Shown here piece by piece: positions 1 to 6,121 of a DNA stretch of 12,921 bases (position 1 is the stretch's first letter; every line of letters starts with the position of its first letter). The stretch is from an uncultured Eubacteriales bacterium. GTDB taxonomy: Bacteria; Bacillota; Clostridia; Oscillospirales; Acutalibacteraceae. The position numbers and the translations under genes were made by a program. The notes beneath the pieces were generated by a model. The model did not search any database. It saw only the letters and a program-made list of their open reading frames with translations, and was not told where the DNA came from. Where the stretch lies: NCBI GenBank assembly GCA_900316925.1, contig ONEU01000029.1, forward strand, positions 1 to 12,921, written 5' to 3'.

Positions 1-405
1 GCCGATACCTGCACTACGATTTCCGCCGATGGCCGTTACTTTTCCGCCAGATATGGTGATATTTCCACACTTTGTTTGCCTTCCACTGCCGATTCCTGTC
101 CCATCTCCATTGCTGCTTGCTTCAAGGGAACCGCTTCCATTGATCACCAGCGTCTTTTTCACGGGAACACATATACCGGGATAGGAAGATCTTCCTCCCT
201 TGATCTTGTTTGTCCCCTCAAGAATAAGCGTACCGTTACCCTCAAGGGTGATGCCTGCCCACGAGTGGAGAGAGTCGCTTTCTATCGCCGTAATGTCCCA
301 GTTTCTGAGTGTGACAGTTGCGCCGTCAGCAATGGTGATATGGGTGTCGGCATTGCCTGTCCCTGTAAGGATATCACCATCCTGTGCCTGATATGCACTT
401 GTCAG
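1..405 (-). repeat. Copy 1 of a ~405-bp duplicated coding block
   Basis: This stretch of the partial gene aligns base for base, at a constant offset of 1814, with 1815-2219 in the 635-aa gene. Residue numbers differ by exactly 210 over at least 134 residues with no gap. Long identical stretches (for example around ccattgctgcttgcttcaag) show homology at the DNA level. The upstream N-terminal parts of the two genes are much more diverged. Confidence 0.88.
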
Positions 406-933
406 CTTTGAAATGTCAAGAGGATTATTGTAAGATATTTCAAAAGTAAGCTGATCGGTATAGTTTCCTGCATACTGCGGCTCTGAGGTGAGGGTGAATG
501 TCAGCGCCTGTTTGTAGTCATTGAGCGTTTTGTTGGGAGCACAGCTGAAGCTGGCCAGAATATCGCCCTTCCCCGTCTTGCTGCTTACACCTCCGAGGGT
601 GTAAGCCAAGGAAGAATTCCCGTCTTTCAGCGAAAGTGTCCTGCCATCGCTGCCCGAAAAACCATTTTGGGCATTGCTCAATCTCACAACGATGTTCCGA
701 TTGTATCCCAGCCTGGGCTTTGTTCCGGCAGCCGCACCCGTTACCGTTATTTCGGCGGTCCTGCTGTTTTTGAGATTGATATCTGCCGGGATTGTTACCA
801 TGTAACTGGGGGCTATGGAATAGCTGACACTTGTCGCGCCGGAACCATTTTCTGTGATCTTCATGGCATGAACTGTTTTCGGAGACATTACCAGCAATGC
901 AAGCACAGACAGTACCGCTATTGCTTTCTTCAT
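1..933 (-). CDS. Secreted beta-helix repeat protein, 3' part beyond the left edge
   Basis: Partial gene: 311 codons are visible from ATG 933-931 to base 1, with no stop. GAGGAG eight bases upstream sets the start. Residues 1-23 are a signal peptide (MKK, hydrophobic core, cleavage probably after VHA). Residues 38-167 form a beta-rich module starting at YMVTIP (44-49) and ending PQYAGNY...F (152-164), shared with three other secreted proteins here. Residues 170-311 begin a right-handed beta-helix; the first 30-residue coil (CGNITISGGKVTAIGG, 289-304) has started when the window ends. This last part aligns without gaps to residues 380-521 of the 635-aa protein encoded at 3377-1470, so the missing end probably carries more coils. 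It has no Big2 domain, unlike that paralogue. Last visible gene of the operon, 18 bases after its neighbour. Role inferred: surface adhesin or matrix component; no catalytic residues recognised. Confidence 0.9.
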   Translation of the reverse strand, partial: MKKAIAVLSVLALLVMSPKTVHAMKITENGSGATSVSYSIAPSYMVTIPADINLKNSRTAEITVTGAAAGTKPRLGYNRNIVVRLSNAQNGFSGSDGRTLSLKDGNSSLAYTLGGVSSKTGKGDILASFSCAPNKTLNDYKQALTFTLTSEPQYAGNYTDQLTFEISYNNPLDISKLTSAYQAQDGDILTGTGNADTHITIADGATVTLRNWDITAIESDSLHSWAGITLEGNGTLILEGTNKIKGGRSSYPGICVPVKKTLVINGSGSLEASSNGDGTGIGSGRQTKCGNITISGGKVTAIGGNRSAGIG

Positions 934-951
934 CCGGATCACTCCTCAAAA

Positions 952-1443
952 TTACTCAACCGAGATATTGAAAACCACGGTATCAGTATATTCACCTGCA
1001 TACTGGGGAGCTGTTGTCGTTGAGAAGTCGATGGTAACGCTATTGTCTGTTTCAAATTCTGCCACCGTGTCGCCGTTTGCTACTTCTGTTGCAGGGTTGC
1101 CTTTCTTCATCTGATAGGTAAGGATTGCTCCTTCCGTTGTTTCCAGCTTGAAGTCACTTGTCACGGTTACTTTGATCTGCTTTCCCTTATTGAGGATGAC
1201 ATCTTCTGCCTTGATCTCGCAGCTGCCGGAACGTGTTCCGTCATTGTTCTCGGTTTCAAGAGCGATATTGGCGGGAATCGTCACTGTATAGGTCGGGTTA
1301 ACGCCCAGATTGACAGTCGTGTTGACTGGTGTGGGAGTGGGAGAACCGCTTGCATCCGGCGTCACCTCTGTTGCAAATACACTCATGGATGCTGCTGCTG
1401 CAACGATAGCCGCTGCTGATACGACTGATACTAACTTTTTCAT
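952..1443 (-). CDS. Small secreted single-module surface protein (163 aa)
   Basis: The start is ATG 1443-1441. An in-frame ATG lies 15 bases upstream, but it overlaps the ribosome binding site GGAGG, which sits eight bases before the chosen ATG. Residues 1-24 are a signal peptide ending VFA before TEV. A short Ser/Pro/Thr linker (30-42) follows, then a single beta-rich module: YTVTIPANI at 52-60 and PQYAGEYTDTVVFNISVE at the extreme C-terminus. The same module occurs inside the 635-aa protein (3377-1470) and the partial protein (933-1), here on its own with nothing added. It has no membrane anchor or sorting signal, so it is probably released or incorporated into an assembly. It lies 26 bases after the upstream gene and 18 before the next, so it is clearly in the operon. 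A minor or major subunit role is inference; no named family was recognised. Confidence 0.93.
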   Translation of the reverse strand: MKKLVSVVSAAAIVAAAASMSVFATEVTPDASGSPTPTPVNTTVNLGVNPTYTVTIPANIALETENNDGTRSGSCEIKAEDVILNKGKQIKVTVTSDFKLETTEGAILTYQMKKGNPATEVANGDTVAEFETDNSVTIDFSTTTAPQYAGEYTDTVVFNISVE

Positions 1444-1469
1444 TTTGTTTTCCTCCATTTTTTGATTGA

Positions 1470-3377
1470 TTAGTTTTGAACAACATTTGCACCTTGTTCA
1501 ATACTGATTGTGCCGCAGGCGCCGAGATAACCTGCACCAATAGCGTTGGGAGAGTCACTTCCCCTCGTGGCCTCGACTTTGATAACCGTTTTCTTGATGG
1601 TGATATCTCCGCAGCCACTTTCCCAATATCCGCTGCCGATACCTGCAGCACTATCTCCGCCTTTTGCGGTCACGGTACCGCCTGTTATCGTGATGCTTTC
1701 ACAGTAACTGTAACCAGATCCGCAGCCGATGCCTGCACCATTGTCACCACCGTTGGCGGTCACGAAACCGCCGGTTATCGTGATCTTTCCGCAGGTACTG
1801 CTGGTTTCTGCACTGCCGATGCCTGCGCTGCCTTCACCGCCGTTGGCAGTCACGATGCCGTCGGCTATGGTGATGTTTCCGCATTTTAACCGCATTCCAC
1901 TGCCGATACCAGCAGCATAGCCATTGCTGCTTGCTTCAAGAGAACCGTGGCCTTTAATCGTCAGCGTCTTGCCTTCGGGAACATATACACCGGGATAATC
2001 TTCACATCCGCCTTTGACCTTATTTACCCCCTCCAGAAGGAGTGTACCGTTACCCTCAAGGGTAATGCCTGCCCAGGAGTGGTTCACATCATTCGCTATC
2101 GCCGTAATATCACAGCTTTTGAGCGTTACAGATGCACCGTCAGCTATTGTGATATGGGCGTCGGCATTTGCTTTACCTGTGAGCGTTTCGCCGTCCTTCG
2201 CCTGATAGGCACCGTGTAGATTGGTAATATTTGTCGCTGTCCCCACCGTGACCATACACACGGCTGTTCTGCCGCTTGAGGCCGTTGCGGTTATGGTAGC
2301 CACGCCTTTGGCTTTTCCTGTGACGGTGCCGTCCGATGATACGGCTGCTACGGCAGGATTACTCGAACTCCATGTGACATTCCCGATTGAACGGATCGTC
2401 CGGTCTTTTACAGTGAGCTTCTGGGTTTCTTTGAGAAAAAGGAACAATGACGGTTGATCTATGGTGATCGCCGGATTGTCCTCTATGGACACGTTAAAGG
2501 TAACGGTTCCCCAGTATGTGCCGGCATACTTTATTTCCGCTGCCGCCGCCGCTGTAGGACTGTTGAATGTCAGTGCTGCAGTCTTGTCGGTGTTGGTGTT
2601 TTCCTCATTGGCATAGAAAAACAAGGCATTGTTGGTAAGTGCATAGCTTTTGTTATCGTTGGGGTATTTCGCACTTATCCCGTACTCCAATTTGTCGTCT
2701 GCCAGCGAAAGTGTGAATTTTCCGTCACTGTCACCCTGAATTTTCACACAGACACACTTGTCAAAGCCGAGAGCTCCACACTCATCAACGCTGACATTGG
2801 CTGTCTGTCCGAGAGATACCGAGGCAGGGATCGTCACAGTATAATACATATTCCTTGCTGTAGCGGTAAAAGTAAAGACACCTGACGATGTTGTCCCTCC
2901 TTGAGAAGAGTAACTATCACCGATTGAGTGAAAAATATCTTTTCCGTCCAGCCGTACAAGATAATCTACTGATCTGGAACGAGCCTGTGCCGGAAGCTGG
3001 AAATTGATCTGCTTTTCCCAATAATTCTTTCCGCTTTTCCTGAATGCCGCGACCTCTTCATCTGAGATCTCGCAGGAGGCACATCCGTCTCCTATCATGT
3101 CCGGAAAACTATTTAACGTACCATTTAATTTATAGTTTTGGGAAAGCTCTTCCTTTTTGCTGTCGGTATAGGCATAATAGATCGTTATTTTGTCAAGATC
3201 GGCACCCAGGTCGAACTCTTCAAAATTCACATTGGTGATCCTGACCCTTGCAGTCGCATTCATAGAGGAATCGACAGTAACCTCCAGCCCGATATCCTCC
3301 GGTTCAACCGCACAAGACGGCAAACACGCCAACAATAGCAGCACGAACACAAAGAAAAGCCACTTTGTTTTTTTCAC
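1470..3377 (-). CDS. Secreted multidomain protein: module, Big2, beta-helix (635 aa)
   Basis: GTG start at 3377-3375, seven bases after AGGAGG; that Shine-Dalgarno overlaps the upstream gene's TAA. Residues 1-23 are a secretion signal; the end, LPSC-A, may be a non-standard lipobox (Pro at -2) or a signal peptidase I site. Domains in order: an unrecognised beta-rich region (25-170); the YxVTIP module (178-298, YYTVTIP to IKYAGTYWGTVTFNVSI); a bacterial Ig-like group 2 domain (about 303-378, with WSSSNPAVAAVSSDGTVTG); and a right-handed beta-helix (about 384-635) whose last 137 residues are 30-32-residue coils, each opening with cysteine (499, 529, 559, 589, 621). It has no sorting signal. Such architectures are typical of Firmicutes surface adhesins or carbohydrate-binding proteins; the ligand is unknown. 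It is the central gene of the operon and a paralogue of the gene at 933-1. Confidence 0.95.
   Translation of the reverse strand: MKKTKWLFFVFVLLLLACLPSCAVEPEDIGLEVTVDSSMNATARVRITNVNFEEFDLGADLDKITIYYAYTDSKKEELSQNYKLNGTLNSFPDMIGDGCASCEISDEEVAAFRKSGKNYWEKQINFQLPAQARSRSVDYLVRLDGKDIFHSIGDSYSSQGGTTSSGVFTFTATARNMYYTVTIPASVSLGQTANVSVDECGALGFDKCVCVKIQGDSDGKFTLSLADDKLEYGISAKYPNDNKSYALTNNALFFYANEENTNTDKTAALTFNSPTAAAAAEIKYAGTYWGTVTFNVSIEDNPAITIDQPSLFLFLKETQKLTVKDRTIRSIGNVTWSSSNPAVAAVSSDGTVTGKAKGVATITATASSGRTAVCMVTVGTATNITNLHGAYQAKDGETLTGKANADAHITIADGASVTLKSCDITAIANDVNHSWAGITLEGNGTLLLEGVNKVKGGCEDYPGVYVPEGKTLTIKGHGSLEASSNGYAAGIGSGMRLKCGNITIADGIVTANGGEGSAGIGSAETSSTCGKITITGGFVTANGGDNGAGIGCGSGYSYCESITITGGTVTAKGGDSAAGIGSGYWESGCGDITIKKTVIKVEATRGSDSPNAIGAGYLGACGTISIEQGANVVQN
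1473..1883 (-). repeat. Tandem 90-nt repeats encoding 30-residue beta-helix coils
   Basis: Codons 499-635 of the 635-aa protein consist of three exact-length 30-residue coils (starting at 499, 529, 559), one of 32 residues (589) and a final half coil (621). The consensus is C-G-x-I-T-I-x-G-G-x-V-T-A-x-G-G-x-x-x-A-G-I-G. The DNA period is 90 bases. It can be read directly on the plus strand as recurring blocks around ccgttggcggtcacg and ctgccgatgcctgc. Confidence 0.9.
1815..2219 (-). repeat. Copy 2 of a ~405-bp duplicated coding block
   Basis: Partner of 1-405, covering codons 387-521 of the 635-aa protein: the cap of the beta-helix and its first coil. The gapless alignment points to duplication and possibly later gene conversion between the tandem paralogues. 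Confidence 0.88.
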
Positions 3378-3389
3378 TTTCTCACCTCC

Positions 3390-3971
3390 TTACTTTGCAA
3401 TCAAAATCGTCTCAACGTTGGCACCGTTAAGGGGTGTTTTTCCGTCAAGTGATAATGTCGTAATTTTGATCACCGCTGGATACTCGCCCTCCGCAAGAGG
3501 TTTAGAAAGCGTTACCGACGAAATGGATTTGCCTGGCTCCACATACTTCGATTCGTAGATTGTTTCGTCACCGTCTTTCAGCGCGATCTCAAATTTGAAG
3601 TAACATGGATTCCCCTCCGGATTCAGCAATGCCATTGTGACATCCGTGGTATCCTTTTCAATCGTGATCGACGGATATCCGGGTATCTTGATTCCCTGTG
3701 CAGCACCTCCCTTGTCTTCCGGCTTTGAACCTGTGTACTCTCCGGCATTGGGGTCAAGTTCAACATTTGCGCCGGACTGTGAGGTCTGCGCCGTCTGTGA
3801 TGACGGGGGTTTCTCTCCGCCAAACCAGCTGTTCCAATTCAGCCCGATCAAGACACCTCCGCCGACCAGCAGCAGCACTATCAACACGATAATGATGATG
3901 TGCTGCTTCTTGAGTACGATACCGCCCTCCGCAGCGTTTTTATCTCCGTGCTTACCGGAATTTTCACTCAT
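3390..3971 (-). CDS. Single-pass membrane protein with extracytoplasmic beta domain (193 aa)
   Basis: First gene of the minus-strand operon. ATG at 3971-3969 is preceded by GGAGGTG at seven bases. Residues 1-22 are short, polar and charged (cytoplasmic). Residues 23-45 form one very hydrophobic segment (IIIIVLIVLLLVGGGVLIGL) with KK before it, so the rest should lie outside the cell. Residues 50-92 are a Gln/Ser/Gly-rich tether. Residues 94-193 form a compact beta-rich domain with IPGYPSI (96-102), NPEGNPCYFKF (117-127), a PGKSI turn (146-150) and LNGANVE near the end. I recall similar membrane-tethered domains from Clostridia as unnamed proteins but can assign no function. Its stop overlaps the next ribosome binding site, so the two are probably translationally coupled. 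Inference: anchor, chaperone or assembly factor for the secreted proteins encoded after it. Confidence 0.93.
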   Translation of the reverse strand: MSENSGKHGDKNAAEGGIVLKKQHIIIIVLIVLLLVGGGVLIGLNWNSWFGGEKPPSSQTAQTSQSGANVELDPNAGEYTGSKPEDKGGAAQGIKIPGYPSITIEKDTTDVTMALLNPEGNPCYFKFEIALKDGDETIYESKYVEPGKSISSVTLSKPLAEGEYPAVIKITTLSLDGKTPLNGANVETILIAK

Positions 3972-3991
3972 TCGTTTTCACCTCCCGAAAA

Positions 3992-4016
3992 CAGCAACCG
4001 CCACATCGGCTGCCTG
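3992..4016 (-). promoter_or_regulatory. Leader hairpin just before the first ribosome binding site
   Basis: In the minus-strand transcript, CAG-g-CAGCCG pairs with CGGTTG-CTG around a six-base loop: nine pairs, one bulged G and one G-U pair. TTTTC follows at once, then GGGAGGTG of the first gene. It could act as a weak attenuator or modulate ribosome access. This is inference from structure only. Confidence 0.35.
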
Positions 4017-4033
4017 AAAACACGCCAAGCGCA

Positions 4034-4054
4034 TAATGAATACCATATTCATTA
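4034..4054. promoter_or_regulatory. 21-bp palindrome in the leader of the minus-strand operon
   Basis: A perfect nine-base inverted repeat, TAATGAATA and TATTCATTA, is separated by CCA. It lies 62 bases downstream of the proposed -10 box and about 60 bases before the first start codon, inside the untranslated leader. The shape suits a dimeric repressor operator acting as a roadblock, or an RNA hairpin. The binding protein is unknown. Confidence 0.55.
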
Positions 4055-4115
4055 AAAAAGATTGCTGACAAGAGCCTTCAGTTTCGCAGTTCTTTTTTCA
4101 GAATATTACAAGTAA

Positions 4116-4143
4116 ATTATACAATAATGTACCAAAAATACAA
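4116..4143 (-). promoter_or_regulatory. Probable promoter of the minus-strand surface-protein operon
   Basis: On the minus strand, TTGTAT (4143-4138) is followed after 16 bases by a perfect TATAAT (4121-4116). Transcription would start near 4109, giving a leader of about 140 bases before the first gene. The surrounding DNA is very AT-rich. The -35 box matches TTGACA poorly. Confidence 0.55.
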
Positions 4144-4217
4144 CAATAATATATCTATTTTTACTGTCAGTTTTCATATTTTTTATTATTCTTTGTTTCA
4201 AATATAACTCGTCATGT

Positions 4218-4234
4218 AGCGGCAAGCTGCCGCT
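4218..4234. other. Short perfect hairpin AGCGGCA-AGC-TGCCGCT
   Basis: A seven-base inverted repeat with a three-base loop lies upstream of the operon promoter and next to the dispersed repeat. Neither strand has a T-run beside it, so it does not look like an intrinsic terminator. Its function is unknown. Confidence 0.4.
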
Positions 4235-4244
4235 CCCGTGGTAC

Positions 4245-4344
4245 CAACAACAGATTGAACTTCCGTTATCCCACTTTCTATCCTTGTCTACAACTGCAAA
4301 GAAGCAGGCACGGGTACTCTGATAGAATAACCGTACCTGAAAGT
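4245..4344. repeat. Dispersed ~100-bp intergenic repeat, left copy
   Basis: It matches 12728-12827 in the same orientation over 100 bases with two compensating single-base gaps. The core is nearly identical: ATCCCACTTTCTATCC, then GGCACGGGTACTCTGA, then TAACCGT. It contains a hairpin (AGGCACGG 4306-4313 with CCGTACCT 4331-4338) weakened by mismatches compared with the right copy, and its minus-strand T-tract is interrupted. No coding frame is apparent. Confidence 0.8.
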
Positions 4345-4472
4345 CCATGCAAATACTTCGTCAACAACGATAAGAGATAGTGTTTACCGATTGCTGCAAA
4401 GCTTATTCCGCAGCGAATTTTGGAAAGGTTTCCCCTGGGAACCGGCAGGTCAAAATGGATTTCCGTGGGCGG

Positions 4473-4500
4473 TTGACTTTTTGCAGAATCATGGTATAAT
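4473..4500 (+). promoter_or_regulatory. Strong vegetative promoter of the HTH gene
   Basis: TTGACT (4473-4478), a 16-base spacer and TATAAT (4495-4500), with an extended -10 TG at 4492-4493. The predicted start near 4507 gives a leader of about 60 bases before the HTH gene. It is the best promoter match in the window. Confidence 0.8.
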
Positions 4501-4566
4501 GGGGGATAGTTCCAGAATCGACCTCTTTGCATCGGATTGTAACCTGAAGGATGAAAAGGAGGAATT

Positions 4567-4998
4567 ATGATGACGCAAGTTCTTTTCCCGACCATTGATC
4601 TCCATGCGACGGGAGAAAACATTGTTCGCCTGCGAAAAGCCAGCGGATTGTCTGTCCGTGAGCTTCAGCATTATTTCGGTTTTGAAGAGCCTCAGGCAAT
4701 CTACAAATGGCAGCAGGGCAAATGTCTCCCGTCTGTGGATAACCTGTTCGCTCTCAGCTGTCTGCTCGGAGTTTCCATGAATGAGATCCTCGTGCAGACA
4801 TCCCCCACAATCACAGAAAACGGGCAGTCTTTCGACTGCCCGTTTCATTTTTTCCGGCCGTTTCAGGCGCAACAGAATCGCAGAGCTTCCAATCCTTTTG
4901 CTGTCTTCTCCGGCTCCGTATTCCAGATACGGATATCCTTCAAAAACCGCTGTAACAATTATCATTCAATGTCTGTCCTTTGGCGATACGGTGTGTGA
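4567..4998 (+). CDS. Cro/CI-type helix-turn-helix regulator, non-stop frame through terminator
   Basis: Residues 9-77 are a compact XRE-type DNA-binding domain: ATGENIVRLRKASGLSV (helix 1 into helix 2), RELQHYFGFEEPQAIYKWQ (turn and recognition helix), LPSVDNLFALSCLLGVSMNEILV (helices 4 and 5). AAGGAGG at 4556-4562 is four bases from the first ATG (4567) and seven from the second (4570), so translation may start at the second. Family members I know are about 70-100 residues and end soon after the domain. Here the frame stays open to 4998 (143 codons) across a strong intrinsic terminator at 4818-4853, and residues from about 84 look non-native. Either the stop was lost or the transcript ends without a stop codon. 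The targets are unknown; nearby palindromes at 4034 and 5908 are candidates by position only. Confidence 0.85.
   Translation: MMTQVLFPTIDLHATGENIVRLRKASGLSVRELQHYFGFEEPQAIYKWQQGKCLPSVDNLFALSCLLGVSMNEILVQTSPTITENGQSFDCPFHFFRPFQAQQNRRASNPFAVFSGSVFQIRISFKNRCNNYHSMSVLWRYGV
4818..4853 (+). terminator. Intrinsic terminator inside the HTH reading frame
   Basis: AAACGGGCAGTC (4818-4829) pairs perfectly with GACTGCCCGTTT (4834-4845) around a TTTC loop, 12 base pairs, followed by CA and six T (4848-4853). No stop codon occurs in any of the three forward frames between about 4785 and 4853. The A-run on the other side could give weak leftward termination too. Confidence 0.9.
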
Positions 4999-5217
4999 CC
5001 GGGTGTGTTTGCGCGATCATGTTATGACGGATGACACGCGAACGCTTGACGCTGGGGAAAATGATGCTTTCTGCTGGTTTTCTTTCTCCGGTTAAGTCTT
5101 CAATCTTGATACATACAAAAGCATCAATTAAATATCATGCAGCCTTATAGTTCATCTGCACCTGAACCGATCGTCCGTTCCGTATCCTGTTACACCTGAA
5201 ACGGCCGGACAGGGGGA
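4854..5217. other. Stretch without a recognised gene
   Basis: If HTH transcription stops at 4853, this stretch holds no supported gene. A minus-strand frame entering from 4965 reads plausibly for about 40 codons (codon use not unlike nearby genes, AAGGA ten bases before the ATG), but then runs antisense through the HTH gene. I leave it uncalled as a possible gene remnant. No convincing promoter or RNA structure was seen. Confidence 0.4.
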
Positions 5218-5850
5218 TTATCCGGCGTTGAATTTTTCAAATACCTCGTCAAAGCTGTCGTTGACATCAAACGGGGGTGCATAATCAACCTCGTAGTTGA
5301 TCAGGCACTTGTCAACCTCCAGCGACGCTTTGTCGGCAGTTTCACTCAGCTGCGCTGCATACCGTCGGACAGTATTGCGGTCGAAATTGATGGTCGTCAC
5401 CCGCTTTACGTCACATTTGTAGGAAATCTGGTTTCCTTCGTTATTGAAGCGGTACCCCACGCCGCTGTTGCAGTCCGTAACCTCCCTGTCCTTGATTCCT
5501 GCCATCCCGCGGAATACCGAGGACATCTTCTGACGGTAGCGGTTCAGACTTACCTCTCCGTCCAGATCAATGGGAAGGCTGCGCTTCGTCTCACTGATCG
5601 CATCGGACAGCTTCTTCCGCTGTCTGAGCAGATACATAACAAATTCGATCAGCTCATTGATCTGCCGGTAGTATTCCGTGTCCGGAATCACGGTGACCGT
5701 TTCGTTTTCTGCATCGGGTGCTGCTTTTTTGTAGAGATATGTACGCCTTGTCAGCGTTACACAGTCCTCGGAGGAAAGGATGTCCTCCGTGTCGGATATC
5801 AGCCGGTCGATCCGGTTCTGAAATCTGAACGCTTCTTTCAAATTCATCAT
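5218..5850 (-). CDS. Hypothetical cytoplasmic helical protein (210 aa)
   Basis: The start is ATG 5850-5848, eight bases after GAGGAG. A GTG nine bases upstream is in frame but sits only one base from that site, so I reject it. No signal peptide or membrane segment. Residues 1-30 and 55-92 are amphipathic, charged helices (LKEAFRFQNRIDRLISDTED; YYRQINELIEFVMYLLRQRK) and probably coiled. Residues 95-160 carry well-defined motifs: DLDGEVSLNRYRQKM, FRGMAGI, GVGYRFNNEGNQISYKCDVK, TTINFDRN. The tail has APPFDVNDSFDEVF. I recall similar unnamed proteins from Clostridia but cannot assign a function. It has its own promoter and stands alone between the HTH gene and the divergent giant gene. No clear terminator was seen; the short GCCGGA/TCCGGC pairing at its stop is weak. 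Confidence 0.9.
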   Translation of the reverse strand: MMNLKEAFRFQNRIDRLISDTEDILSSEDCVTLTRRTYLYKKAAPDAENETVTVIPDTEYYRQINELIEFVMYLLRQRKKLSDAISETKRSLPIDLDGEVSLNRYRQKMSSVFRGMAGIKDREVTDCNSGVGYRFNNEGNQISYKCDVKRVTTINFDRNTVRRYAAQLSETADKASLEVDKCLINYEVDYAPPFDVNDSFDEVFEKFNAG

Positions 5851-5880
5851 GTTCTTCACTCCTCACTTTGTTATGCTCCT

Positions 5881-5909
5881 ATTGTAGCGCATTTCCGCGG
5901 AACTGTCAT
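5881..5909 (-). promoter_or_regulatory. Promoter of the 210-aa hypothetical gene
   Basis: On the minus strand, ATGACA (5909-5904), 17 bases, then TACAAT (5886-5881). The spacer holds a perfect ten-base palindrome TTCCGCGGAA (5893-5902), and a second palindrome overlaps the -35 box. The leader would be about 25 bases. Confidence 0.65.
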
Positions 5910-5926
5910 TAAACCTGTGGTTTAAT
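5908..5926. promoter_or_regulatory. Palindromic operator overlapping the -35 box
   Basis: ATTAAACC and GGTTTAAT form a perfect eight-base inverted repeat around TGT. Its left edge overlaps the -35 hexamer of the leftward promoter, where a dimeric regulator would control RNA polymerase binding. The regulator is unknown. Confidence 0.6.
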
Positions 5927-6055
5927 ACGATACTGCCCTCAAAAACGATTGACCCTTGCAGGTGCAATATCCCTATTGCTTCACACGCCATTTACATATT
6001 GTCTATTTTGTACAGTTATCCTGAAACAATTGTACAATCATTCGTCCCTGACTAC

Positions 6056-6089
6056 TTGCTTTTCCCGGACTTTTAGCGTACAATATAAT
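6056..6089 (+). promoter_or_regulatory. Promoter of the giant surface-protein gene
   Basis: TTGCTT (6056-6061), 17 bases, then TACAAT (6079-6084), overlapping a perfect TATAAT at 6084-6089 that lacks a good -35 at standard distance. Either -10 puts the start 25-35 bases before the ATG. Two TTGTACA-type sites lie upstream at 6008-6014 and 6030-6037. Confidence 0.55.
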
Positions 6090-6121
6090 AGATAGGCTAT
6101 CATAAAGGAGTGAATAATCCT

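Noticed and set aside
1473..1883. CRISPR-like regular repeats
   Set aside because: The 90-base period lies in a coding frame and encodes beta-helix coils; there are no unique spacers between conserved short repeats.
1376..2219. WxL surface-protein system
   Set aside because: The module's IPxxLDFG-like strand is reminiscent, but no Trp-x-Leu motifs or WxL-partner domains were seen.
1476..2885. Several plus-strand frames opposite the 635-aa gene
   Set aside because: They follow the repeat period of the true minus-strand gene and have no starts with ribosome binding sites.
4489..4965. 158-codon minus-strand frame across the HTH gene
   Set aside because: Its first ~40 codons look mildly coding, but the rest is antisense to the HTH domain and no homologous family was recognised. 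At most a gene remnant.
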